From contig NZ_CAKZGO010000019.1 in assembly GCF_936916975.1 (NCBI RefSeq), forward strand, positions 124,001 to 188,000: a stretch of 64,000 bases of DNA. The letters are read 5' to 3'. Made by a program: the position numbers and the translations under genes. Within the stretch, counting starts at the first letter, position 1. Every line of letters begins with the position of its first letter. This document shows positions 28,491 to 36,275 of the stretch, piece after piece. Below the pieces are notes generated by a model. It was not told the DNA's origin. It ran no database searches and saw only the letters and a list, made by a program, of their open reading frames with translations. This stretch comes from an uncultured Dongia sp. Lineage in GTDB: Bacteria; Pseudomonadota; Alphaproteobacteria; Dongiales; Dongiaceae.

Positions 28491-29368
28491 CAGCGACCTC
28501 GGCCAGCAGCTGGGATGCCGTGAAGCCGTGGCGCAAGGAAGCGCGCGGCAAAATCCTGGCCGCCCGCACCGCCTTGCCACCGACCCTGCGCCAGGGCATG
28601 ACGGCTGCGCTGATGGAGCGCCTGCATCCACTGTTGCAGGAGGCCGAGGGGCCGATCAGTTTCTATTGGCCGTTCCGCGGCGAGCCAGATCTCCGTCCCC
28701 TGATGCGCGCACTCGCCGCCGAGGGCGTCGAGATCGCGCTGCCGGTCGGCACCAAGATCGGCGAGCCACTGACCTTTCGCCCTTGGGAGCCCGGCTGCGC
28801 TATGGCGCGCGGCATCTGGGATATTCCGATACCTGCAACCGACATCGAGATCCTGCCGCAGACGATCATAGCACCTTTGGTCGGGTTCGACGCCGCGCTC
28901 TACCGCCTCGGCTATGGCGGTGGCTTCTTCGACCGAACCTTGGCTGCCCGCAAGAAACCAGCCGAAGTCATCGGCATTGGCTTTGCCATGTTCCAGCTGC
29001 CCAGCATCAAGCCGCAGGCCCATGACATCCCCATGGGCCGCATCGTCACCGACCGCTCGGCATCGCTCGCCGTGGCGACACGGGGTGCATCGGCGGTATG
29101 TTATGCGGAGGAAGCCGATCCACGCTATGCCGGCGAACTCGACGACCAGGAATTGATCACAGCCTTGCAGCCGTTGCTCTCCGCCGTGCCCAGCGAAAGG
29201 TTGCCGCTGCTCGATTTCATTCACTGGCGATTGGGCAGCAAGACCGAGGATGGGCATGGCTCCGCCCCTGGCGACCTCGACGCCTATCTCGGCAAGCTCA
29301 TTCCGCGGGTACAGGACGACGGCATCCACGCCGCACTGAAGGCCTTGCGTGCGACGCTGGTGCCCTGA
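28487..29368 (+). CDS. 5-formyltetrahydrofolate cyclo-ligase with C-terminal extension
   Basis: A 293-residue protein starting with GTG that overlaps the end of ubiD by 4 bases. Residues 1-190 match 5-formyl-THF cyclo-ligase, which converts 5-formyl-THF plus ATP to 5,10-methenyl-THF; the motif [13 protein letters not shown] is the ATP/substrate loop. The family is normally about 190-200 residues. The extra roughly 100 C-terminal residues (starting near [16 protein letters not shown]) resemble the DUF6306-type module as I recall it; that name is tentative. The catalytic core looks intact. Confidence 0.87.
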   Translation: MTATSASSWDAVKPWRKEARGKILAARTALPPTLRQGMTAALMERLHPLLQEAEGPISFYWPFRGEPDLRPLMRALAAEGVEIALPVGTKIGEPLTFRPWEPGCAMARGIWDIPIPATDIEILPQTIIAPLVGFDAALYRLGYGGGFFDRTLAARKKPAEVIGIGFAMFQLPSIKPQAHDIPMGRIVTDRSASLAVATRGASAVCYAEEADPRYAGELDDQELITALQPLLSAVPSERLPLLDFIHWRLGSKTEDGHGSAPGDLDAYLGKLIPRVQDDGIHAALKALRATLVP

Positions 29369-29381
29369 GTCATTTCCCGGG

Positions 29382-30218
29382 TTATTTTTTGGGCTTCATG
29401 GCCTGCCAATCGGCATCCGACATAGCCGAGAGGAAATTGAACTGGCCCGCACCCTGCAGCCATTCACCGCCATCGATCGTCACCACCTCGCCATTGATAT
29501 AGCCGGCGAAATCGGAGACCAGGAAGGCCGCGAGATTGGCAAGCTCGCCATGCTCGCCAGCACGGCGCAGCGGATTGCGCGTCTCGAACGTCTTGGCAAG
29601 TTCCGCGTTGGGTACCAACCGCTCCCAGGCGCCCGGCGTCGGGAACGGCCCAGGTGCAATTGCATTTAGGCGAATGCCCCGACCGCCCCACTCCACCGCA
29701 AGACTCCTCGTGAGCGCCAGCACGCCGGCCTTGGCCATAGCTGACGGCACGACATAGGCTGAGCCGGTCCAGGCATAGGTTGTGACGATCGAGAGGACAT
29801 TGGCCTTGCGCTGTTCGGCCAGCCAGCGTTTACCGCAAGCCAATGTCACGTAAGCGCTGCCATGAAGCACAATGCCCAGCACCGCATCCACCGCGCGCGG
29901 GGAAAGTTCTTCCGTTTTGGCGATGAAATTGCCCGCAGCGTTGTTGACCAGGATATCGATGCCACCGGTTTCCCAAAGTGCCGCTACCATGTCTTCGACT
30001 TGCGCTGCGTCGCGGATATCGCAGCGATGAACCGCGACTTCGCCGCCGGTCTCGGCGGTCAGCTTGGCAGCAGCCTCGGTCAGCACCTCTTCCCGTCGCC
30101 CACAGATTGCAAGCCGCGCACCCAGCTCCAGGAAGCGGCGCCCCATGGCGAGGCCCAAGCCGGTGCCGCCACCGGTCACCAGCACGCGCTTGCCCTTGAG
30201 AAGGCCGGGCTGAAACAT
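29382..30218 (-). CDS. SDR family oxidoreductase
   Basis: A short-chain dehydrogenase/reductase of about 278 residues. The start ATG at 30218 has AAGGAG 10 bases upstream and directly opens the Rossmann fold (TGGGTGLGLAMG). NNAAGNF, a Tyr/Lys pair region around YVVPSAMAKAGV, and the pattern NAIAPGPFPTPG fit the SDR class, and the family resembles 2,4-dienoyl-CoA reductases or 3-oxoacyl reductases. Note that the usual YxxxK catalytic motif reads YVVPSAMAK, with Ser-Ala between. It starts 4 bases after the acyl-CoA dehydrogenase gene, so it probably acts on the same acyl-CoA chain. Confidence 0.85.
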   Translation of the reverse strand: MFQPGLLKGKRVLVTGGGTGLGLAMGRRFLELGARLAICGRREEVLTEAAAKLTAETGGEVAVHRCDIRDAAQVEDMVAALWETGGIDILVNNAAGNFIAKTEELSPRAVDAVLGIVLHGSAYVTLACGKRWLAEQRKANVLSIVTTYAWTGSAYVVPSAMAKAGVLALTRSLAVEWGGRGIRLNAIAPGPFPTPGAWERLVPNAELAKTFETRNPLRRAGEHGELANLAAFLVSDFAGYINGEVVTIDGGEWLQGAGQFNFLSAMSDADWQAMKPKK

Positions 30219-30222
30219 GGGC

Positions 30223-31389
30223 CTATTGCTCCTTCGCGCGCAGCATTTCGCGGGAGATGATGTGCCGCTGGATCTCCGAGGTGCCTTCCCAGATACGCTC
30301 GACACGAGCATCGCGCCACATCATCTCGAGCGGCAGCTCTTCCATCAGGCCCATGCCGCCGAACACCTGGATGGCCTGATCCGTGACGCGTCCCAGCATT
30401 TCGGTCGCGAACAGCTTCGCCATGCCGGCATCGCCATTGGTCATGGTACCATTCTGCAGCTTCCAGCAGACATAGGCAGTGAGCGCGTCGGCGGCGGCCA
30501 ATTCCGTCTTCATGTCGGCGAGCTTGAAGGACACGCCCTGGAACTTGCCGATGGTTTGGCCGAACTGCTTGCGCGTCGCCGCCCAATCCAGTGCCAATTC
30601 CATCGCGCGCTCCGCCTTGCCGCAGCAATTGGCGGCGATGAACACGCGGCCACCCAGCAGCCATTCATTGGCAACCTCGAAGCCCTTGCCTTCTTCGCCC
30701 AGGATCTGCCGCTTGTTCAGCCGCACATTGTCGAAAAACAGCTCGAAATTGTCATAGGCACGATAGGACACGCAGCGTGGCCCGCGGCGGATGGTGAAGC
30801 CCGGCGTATCGCGGTCGACCAGGAAGGCGGTGATGCGTTTCCGAGGGCCGCGCTTGGTCTCATCGACGCCGGTCACGGTAAAGACGATGGCGAAATCCGG
30901 CGTGCCGACACCGGTGATGAAATGCTTACCGCCCTTGATGATGTAGTCGTCGCCATCCGCCTCGGCGCGCGTCGTGATCGACATCGCGTCCGATCCGGCG
31001 CCAGGTTCGGTCAGCGCGAACACTTCCATCTTGTCGCCGCGCACCGTTGGCAGCAGATACTTCTCGATCTGCTCGCCTTTGGCCGCCATCAGAATATAAG
31101 ATGGCCGGCCGACAAATTTCTGTACCGCCCAATTGGCCTTGCCCAGCTCACGCTCGAACAGCATCTGCGACAGAGCGTCTAGTCCGCCACCACCGACTGA
31201 TTCCGGCATATTGGCGGCATAGAGGCCGAGTGCCTTGGCCTTTTCCTTGATCGCCTGGCCTATTTCGACCGGCACGTGACCCAGCTTGTCGACCTCACGC
31301 TCGACCGGATAAAGTTCATTCTCAACGAAAGCGCGGGTGGTCTCGACCAGCATGCGCTGCTCGTCGGTCGGCTGGAAATCGAATGGCAT
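30223..31389 (-). CDS. acyl-CoA dehydrogenase
   Basis: A 388-residue flavoprotein of the acyl-CoA dehydrogenase family, with the N-terminal helical part (FQPTDEQRMLVETTRAFVENEL), the middle barrel (FALTEPGAGSDAMSITTRAE), and the C-terminal part ending RIWEGTSEIQRHIISREML. It removes two hydrogens from acyl-CoA and passes them to ETF. Substrate length cannot be read. It is followed by an SDR in the same direction, which suggests a beta-oxidation-type or catabolic pair. Confidence 0.93.
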   Translation of the reverse strand: MPFDFQPTDEQRMLVETTRAFVENELYPVEREVDKLGHVPVEIGQAIKEKAKALGLYAANMPESVGGGGLDALSQMLFERELGKANWAVQKFVGRPSYILMAAKGEQIEKYLLPTVRGDKMEVFALTEPGAGSDAMSITTRAEADGDDYIIKGGKHFITGVGTPDFAIVFTVTGVDETKRGPRKRITAFLVDRDTPGFTIRRGPRCVSYRAYDNFELFFDNVRLNKRQILGEEGKGFEVANEWLLGGRVFIAANCCGKAERAMELALDWAATRKQFGQTIGKFQGVSFKLADMKTELAAADALTAYVCWKLQNGTMTNGDAGMAKLFATEMLGRVTDQAIQVFGGMGLMEELPLEMMWRDARVERIWEGTSEIQRHIISREMLRAKEQ

Positions 31390-31515
31390 GACGGGTCCCT
31401 ATCGCGGCACGGATGGACACAGCTTCGCGCTGCGCCCGCATTTGGCTTCCTATCCTATACCGGGCCTCGGACCTGACGAAAAGATCTATTTTACGTATGT
31501 ATAATAATCTGGTAA

Positions 31516-31755
31516 TCAGGAATGGCGCGTGAGGTCGTAGGCATCCTCGTCGTGCCCGCCGCGATTGCTCCAGAAGACGGCGGCCATCAGGCCGATGCTG
31601 AGACCCGACACCAGGACCGAGCCCACGACAAGTGCCGCCATTCCCTGCCAGCTGATATCCAGCCCCTTGAAACCATTGAACACCCAAAGCGCCACGCAGA
31701 CAAAGGCAATGAGCCCGGCTGAGGTCAGCGAATAGGCGAGCATCCAGCGTTTCAT
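31516..31755 (-). CDS. small two-helix membrane protein
   Basis: A 79-residue protein (MKRWMLAYSLTSAGLIAF start) with two hydrophobic helices (about residues 7-27 and 38-60) and a charged tail. AGGAGG lies 5 bases before the ATG at 31755, an excellent ribosome site. It is divergent from the MocR regulator 120 bases away, and that kind of regulator often acts on the neighbouring gene, so regulation by it is a guess. No family recognised. Confidence 0.72.
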   Translation of the reverse strand: MKRWMLAYSLTSAGLIAFVCVALWVFNGFKGLDISWQGMAALVVGSVLVSGLSIGLMAAVFWSNRGGHDEDAYDLTRHS

Positions 31756-31811
31756 CATATCCTCCTGCAAACCGCTGCCTTGTAGATGGCGCCTGCAGCA
31801 TGCAATGTCAA

Positions 31812-31840
31812 TTGACTGCATTCATTTAGTTTTGTATGTA
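31812..31840 (+). promoter_or_regulatory. sigma-70-like promoter for the MocR regulator
   Basis: TTGACT (31812-31817) and TATGTA (31835-31840) are separated by 17 bases, close to the consensus. A transcript starting near 31847 gives a leader of about 30 bases to the ATG at 31877. An ATG at 31853 would be almost at the start site. Confidence 0.5.
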
Positions 31841-31876
31841 CCAACGAGACAAATGCATGGAAGATCGGTCGCGTTG

Positions 31877-33265
31877 ATGCGCAAAAAGATCCGCCCCTGG
31901 CAGCCCGAGCTGAAACGACAAGCCGGGCCGCTTTATCTTGCCATCGCCGACCGCCTCGCGGCCGATCTGCAATCCGGTCGCGTCGTTCCCGGCCAGCAAC
32001 TGCCGACGCAGCGCGCGCTGGCGGACCAGCTTGGCATCGACTTCACCACGGTGAGTCGCGGCTATGCCGAGGCGCGCAGGCGCGGCCTTATCGACGCGAC
32101 TGTCGGGCGGGGCACATTTGTGCGGGCACCGTTGCGGGACACTGCCGATCGGTCGCCGGTCGATATGAGCATGAACCTGCCGCCGCAACCGGCCGATGTC
32201 GATCTCGCCGAACTCGTGCGCGACGGCATGGCGGCCGTAACGGCACGGCCGGACTTTCTCTCCCTGATGACCTATCGCGACAGCGCCGGCGCCCTCGAAG
32301 ATCGCGAAGCTGGCGCGCGCTGGCTGCAGGGCCGCCTGGGCGACGTTCCGCTCAATCGCCTGCTGATCGCCGGCGGCACCCAGGCAGCTCTCACTGCCAT
32401 CCTCACCAGCTACGCCAAGCCCGGTGATCACATCCTCACCGAGGAGCTTACCTATCCGGGCCTCCGCGCCGCGGCAGAACATCTCGGCCTCTGGCTGGAA
32501 GGTGTCGCGATGGATCATGAAGGCATGTTGCCCTCGGCACTGGAGGCCGCCTGCGCCACGGGTCGTGCGAGGCTGCTCTATTGCGTGCCAACGCTGCACA
32601 ACCCGACCACCGCGACGATGTCGGAACAGCGCCGGCACGAGATCATCGCCATTGCGCGCCACCACAACCTCACGATCATCGAAGACGACGCCTATGGCCC
32701 GCTGGTCCGCAAAGCTCCGCCGGCCATCGCAGCGTTGGCACCAGATCTCACGATCTATCTCGGCGGCCTTGCGAAAGTGCTCAACCCAGCCCTGCGCGTT
32801 ACCTATGTGGTGGCGCCCGATGCTCGCACGGCCGATCGCCTGACCTCGGCGCTGCGGGCCACCAGCCTGATGCCGCCGCCCTTGATGCTGGCGCTCGCCA
32901 CCCATTGGATCGTGGAAGGAATCGCCACCCGCCTGCTCAACGATCTGCGCCAGGAAGCCATCGCCCGCCAGCGCCTCGCCACCGCCCGCCTGCCCCGAGC
33001 TGACATCCGCACGGCACCCGAGGCTTATCACATCTGGCTGAAGCTGCCCCTCGCCTGGCCCCGCGCAGCTTTCGTCGCACATCTCCAGCGGCAAGGTGTG
33101 GCCGTAGTGCCGAGCGACGCCTTTGCGGTCACTGACACGCCGCCGGAGGCCGTGCGGTTGTGCCTGGGCGCCGCTGCCGATCGCGCCAGCCTTGACCTCG
33201 CCCTCACCACCGTCGTCACCGCGATCAACGAACCCATCGGTCGCCCCGTTCCAGCGGTGGTGTGA
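31877..33265 (+). CDS. MocR-type PLP-dependent transcriptional regulator (GntR HTH plus aminotransferase fold)
   Basis: About 462 residues. The N-terminal GntR-type winged helix (GPLYLAIADRLAADLQSGRV ... RALADQLGIDFTTVSRGYAEARRRGLI) is joined to an aminotransferase class I fold domain, with the Schiff base Lys in GGLAKVLNPALRV and binding residues in TIIEDDAYGPL. This is the MocR architecture, as in GabR and PdxR. The most probable target is a nearby divergent gene. The start at 31877 is taken because it begins just before the HTH; an in-frame ATG at 31853 would add 8 residues. Confidence 0.9.
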   Translation: MRKKIRPWQPELKRQAGPLYLAIADRLAADLQSGRVVPGQQLPTQRALADQLGIDFTTVSRGYAEARRRGLIDATVGRGTFVRAPLRDTADRSPVDMSMNLPPQPADVDLAELVRDGMAAVTARPDFLSLMTYRDSAGALEDREAGARWLQGRLGDVPLNRLLIAGGTQAALTAILTSYAKPGDHILTEELTYPGLRAAAEHLGLWLEGVAMDHEGMLPSALEAACATGRARLLYCVPTLHNPTTATMSEQRRHEIIAIARHHNLTIIEDDAYGPLVRKAPPAIAALAPDLTIYLGGLAKVLNPALRVTYVVAPDARTADRLTSALRATSLMPPPLMLALATHWIVEGIATRLLNDLRQEAIARQRLATARLPRADIRTAPEAYHIWLKLPLAWPRAAFVAHLQRQGVAVVPSDAFAVTDTPPEAVRLCLGAAADRASLDLALTTVVTAINEPIGRPVPAVV

Positions 33266-33277
33266 CGACACAGAGAA

Positions 33278-33982
33278 TTACTGCAACCCCAACACCGGCT
33301 TAAGCCGATCGTTGTAAGCGCAGAACTCCTCGAAGGTGAGATCCGGATCGTCATTGAAGACGACATAGACACCGTCCATCAGCGGCCGCACCAGTGACAC
33401 CTTGCCGGTAAGGCGCTTGATGACTTCATCGCGGCCGTAGCCGAGCGCGCGTTGGCACAGCTCGGCGTCCCAGAATTGCACTACCTGCAGAGAGAAGATG
33501 TTATTGCGGCCATTCAGATCCAGTTCCGAATCGTTTAGCAACTTATCTAGTTCGGCTCTATGCAGATCATGATACTGAGTGGAGTAGTCGCTGTAGAGGC
33601 CTCGCGCCAGATACCCACCGAAGGCAGAAATGGCTCCCGCGAGATGCTGATGGAGCATCGATCTGTATTTTAGATGCTGATTCTTGGTATCGAACTCAAT
33701 CACTATCCTATCATCGGAGGACGCGCTGTCTCTGGGAATATAAGATCTGCCACGAAAGATGTAGTCGCCAACTAGCTCTATGCCAGGCGTCGCATACGCC
33801 ACTTCAAAATGAGCGGTCAGGCCCTCTCCAAAATCCGGGGCCGGTGGAATCCTTAAACCTTCCCAACTCAGCGGTGGCGGCAACTTACTCATCGCCTCGA
33901 CAACAAATGCATGGCGTTGTTCGACCGTCTGCCCATCGATCGGTCGGTAGTGCATAAAATATTCTAGAGTAGCACCAGTCAT
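33278..33982 (-). CDS. hypothetical protein, candidate immunity protein of the toxin gene
   Basis: A 234-residue soluble protein with no signal peptide or membrane helix. Its ATG overlaps the stop of the preceding gene (ATGA), so it is translationally coupled. Base composition is unlike its neighbours: the line at 33541 has 28 of 60 G+C, compared with 42 of 60 near 32521. I recognise no family. Position after a C-terminal-variable, composition-shifted large gene, its size, and the overlap are those of immunity proteins for polymorphic toxins; a Tox-REase-5/Imm52-like pairing is one possibility that I cannot confirm. It is convergent with the MocR gene, with 12 bases between. Confidence 0.6.
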   Translation of the reverse strand: MTGATLEYFMHYRPIDGQTVEQRHAFVVEAMSKLPPPLSWEGLRIPPAPDFGEGLTAHFEVAYATPGIELVGDYIFRGRSYIPRDSASSDDRIVIEFDTKNQHLKYRSMLHQHLAGAISAFGGYLARGLYSDYSTQYHDLHRAELDKLLNDSELDLNGRNNIFSLQVVQFWDAELCQRALGYGRDEVIKRLTGKVSLVRPLMDGVYVVFNDDPDLTFEEFCAYNDRLKPVLGLQ

Positions 33983-35769
33983 TGTCCTCTTACCTTTACG
34001 ATGACGATGTCAGTGAAGAAGTTACTTTCGATAAAATGTCGAGCCTTTTTGGCCGCAGCTTCTGTCTTTACCTCATAGATAATTTTGCCGTAGCCGGGAT
34101 TCTGGCGTAGAGCCTCTCGAAGCCGCAGCAACGTATCTCTGGTTTTCGCTTTAGCCCAGACGGCCATCTGGGTTTTGGTGTCAGTCAAGACTGCCGTCTC
34201 CAGATCGCCGAGCAAACCACCGGCATCTAGTCTAATCAGATGCCTCCCGTTTGTATTGGGATTGACATACCGTATCGCCGGCACGGCAAACTCGTTAGTT
34301 TCTGGCAGCCAGATTACGTCTGGATGACCCTTCATAAACTCGACCCAATCAGCAGACTCTGGCGCTTTCTCCTTAACATAGACGATTCCGCGATGTGGCT
34401 CAGGAAGATTATAGGCCTCCTTCAAGGTATAGAATTTCTTCTTTGCGATCTCCAAATCGGCTCTTAGATTTGGCGCAGTTTCGGCCAAGGTACTCGCCGT
34501 CTTACCACTCGCATTGTTCAACGCGACGGAATCGGGGCGGGTATCTTCGACCAACTCATCAAGCTTGTTGAGTGAAGTCGCACCTGTGAGTTCTGGTGTT
34601 GCTTCACCGACCCCTAGAGCAAGATTATCCATGCCGCGCGCCGCAATCGCTGCTTCTTCCACCGTGGATATTGCTCGACCGCGGAGAGTATTTGATGCTG
34701 CTCCAGCTTCCATTCCAATCCAGTTTTCCGGCGAAGCCATCGAGCCGGTGAAGCCTCCCAAAATGTCGACGACGTGCTCGGCTTTGGTTTCCGGCGAGGG
34801 AAGGTAGATCTCTCGATCTATTTCAGCGCGCCACGGTATAAATTCTCTTTGCTTCTCCTCCCACATGGCACGATAGGCAGCTTGCTGACCAGCACTCAGC
34901 AACTCCCACTCCGTCTGCCATTGCTTTCGCTCTTCCGGAGACAGAAAATCAATCCTGCGTTTGCCGCCAGCGATGCCCAATGGCTCGTACATGCGATACC
35001 AATCAGCAGCACCTTTTGATCCAGACTGCAGGAATCGATCGGGTGGCCGTGTTGCCAAGACATCGGGGGAGCGAGCGTGGCCGGATTTGAATTGTTGAAT
35101 CGCCGTGCCTGCACCAGTGCCGTCAATAAACGCTTGCTTGGAGGAGGCATCAAATCTCCTGAGTAGAGTCGGCCGCTCAACTCCAGGACTTGGCTCATCA
35201 ACTTCATCTGGCATAGCCGCAAAGCGACCACCATAGGGCACAGACGCCTTCCTCTGCTCCTGCGGCACTACCTGCGGGCTTTGATTGTCATTTACAGATG
35301 CTGGGAGCGATTGCCCGACTTGTATCTTACGCTTCGCGATGTATTCATCCTCACCCGGCATCTTTGCCGCGGCGATCTGGTCCATTGTTTTTCCGCGGAT
35401 ATGCTCAAGGCGATGGTCGCGCACTTCCGCTCTTTCGATCGTACGAATATTGCCGAAGCGATATTTGCCGTCGGGTCCCCGATACATCGGCGGGGTGGCG
35501 CCGCCAATATTGGCTAGCGCGAGGTCACGCGTTTTGTCGTCGATCTCCTCGCCCTGCAGCCAGGTATCCGCGCTAACTCCCTGCTGATAGGCCCAGCGGT
35601 CCCAGGTTTCCTTCGCCTCCGGCGAGTTGAAGCGGAAGACGCCGTTCTCCCAAACCCCCAGCACGTTCGAATTGGCAGCGGCTTTCGGCGCTGGCTTAGG
35701 TTCGGCATTTTTCTCTATATGCGGCGGCCAGGCGGATTGCCGCTGCGGTGCTGATGTCCTGGGTCCCAT
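33979..35769 (-). CDS. large modular protein with toxin-like C-terminus (putative bacteriocin/polymorphic toxin)
   Basis: A protein of 596 residues without a signal peptide or long hydrophobic segment. The N-terminus (1-35) is Pro/Ala-rich and disordered-looking; residues 35-160 are a distinct charged domain; 160-240 is a low-complexity linker; about 240-390 contains AADWYRMYEPLG, LSPEERKQWQTEW and GGFTGSMASPENW, phrases that recall phage or effector structural proteins; the last 150 residues (from about 440) form a compact basic domain with TDTK (529-532) and a final strand pattern YGKIIYEVKTEAAAKKARHF. That end could be a PD-(D/E)xK nuclease fold, but this is inference. GGAG precedes the ATG. 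The DNA shifts from GC-rich at the 5' part to AT-richer at the 3' part (25 of 60 G+C at line 34021). An overlapping small gene follows, and an SOS-type promoter precedes. Confidence 0.6.
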   Translation of the reverse strand: MGPRTSAPQRQSAWPPHIEKNAEPKPAPKAAANSNVLGVWENGVFRFNSPEAKETWDRWAYQQGVSADTWLQGEEIDDKTRDLALANIGGATPPMYRGPDGKYRFGNIRTIERAEVRDHRLEHIRGKTMDQIAAAKMPGEDEYIAKRKIQVGQSLPASVNDNQSPQVVPQEQRKASVPYGGRFAAMPDEVDEPSPGVERPTLLRRFDASSKQAFIDGTGAGTAIQQFKSGHARSPDVLATRPPDRFLQSGSKGAADWYRMYEPLGIAGGKRRIDFLSPEERKQWQTEWELLSAGQQAAYRAMWEEKQREFIPWRAEIDREIYLPSPETKAEHVVDILGGFTGSMASPENWIGMEAGAASNTLRGRAISTVEEAAIAARGMDNLALGVGEATPELTGATSLNKLDELVEDTRPDSVALNNASGKTASTLAETAPNLRADLEIAKKKFYTLKEAYNLPEPHRGIVYVKEKAPESADWVEFMKGHPDVIWLPETNEFAVPAIRYVNPNTNGRHLIRLDAGGLLGDLETAVLTDTKTQMAVWAKAKTRDTLLRLREALRQNPGYGKIIYEVKTEAAAKKARHFIESNFFTDIVIVKVRGQ

Positions 35770-35802
35770 AAGGTGGCTCCGCGATTGCTGTCTCTCCTTT
35801 TG

Positions 35803-35846
35803 TTTGTATCATTTAATTCCTATTTTGTAAAGAACAAAAATAGAAC
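35803..35846 (-). promoter_or_regulatory. sigma-70-like promoter with abutting LexA (SOS) box
   Basis: On the minus strand the order is GTTC (35846-35843), seven bases (TATTTTT), GTTC (35835-35832), then directly TTTACA (35831-35826), a 17-base spacer and TACAAA (35808-35803). GTTC-N7-GTTC is the established LexA recognition pattern of alphaproteobacteria. It touches the -35 element of the toxin gene promoter, where a bound repressor would block RNA polymerase. The start site would be near 35796, about 26 bases before the ATG of the 596-residue gene. Confidence 0.6.
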
Positions 35847-35991
35847 ATATCGCTCTAGACACTCCGTCCACGAGTGATCCAGCGCCTTGAAATCTCTGAA
35901 TATTCATTCAACGCATATCGTCTATACCACTACGATCATTTACTTTTCGGCGCCCAAGAGCTAATCTTAGAACCTTACTGAGGTACTTTCG

Positions 35992-36117
35992 ATGACCTAT
36001 CCGCGGCGACATGTGGCGTTGGACGTGACCGGGCTTTGGCTCGGGCGTCATGCGCTTGTCTGCCTGCCGGATCTGCCGCCGAGCGGACCGCTCGAACGCG
36101 GCGACATCGAACGCTAG
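35992..36117 (+). CDS. short ORF of 41 codons, possible remnant
   Basis: ATG at 35992 (MTYPRRHVALDVTGLWLG...) to TAG at 36115-36117, with TGAGG 8 bases before the start, a good ribosome site. The product has no recognised domain and no signal peptide. It lies in a 500-base stretch between the toxin operon and the MFS gene. It may be a small real gene, or the 5' end of a gene destroyed by the rearrangement that also left the 50-bp duplication downstream. Confidence 0.3.
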   Translation: MTYPRRHVALDVTGLWLGRHALVCLPDLPPSGPLERGDIER

Positions 36118-36156
36118 AGCTCCTTCCACACCCTTGAGCTTTACGACGTTCCGGAA

Positions 36157-36256
36157 CGGACGCGCCTCCCGGCCGCGCCCGGTTCTCGTCCTGTTGTCGC
36201 CGAAGACGGACGCGCCTCCCGGCCGCGCCCGGTTCTCGTCCTGTTGTCGCCGAAGA
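36157..36256. repeat. perfect 50-bp tandem duplication
   Basis: Bases 36157-36206 are repeated exactly at 36207-36256. The unit is GC-rich and the second copy ends 20 bases before the MFS start codon. Perfect identity suggests a recent slippage event. The block sits in the presumed leader of the MFS gene and could move its promoter or affect leader structure. Confidence 0.9.
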
Positions 36257-36275
36257 TCGCCCCGGAGTACCCATC

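Noticed and set aside
33979-35769. Possibility that the 596-residue protein is a prophage structural gene
   Set aside because: No other phage genes flank it, so a prophage remnant is less likely than a toxin cassette, though the GSMASPENW stretch leaves some doubt.
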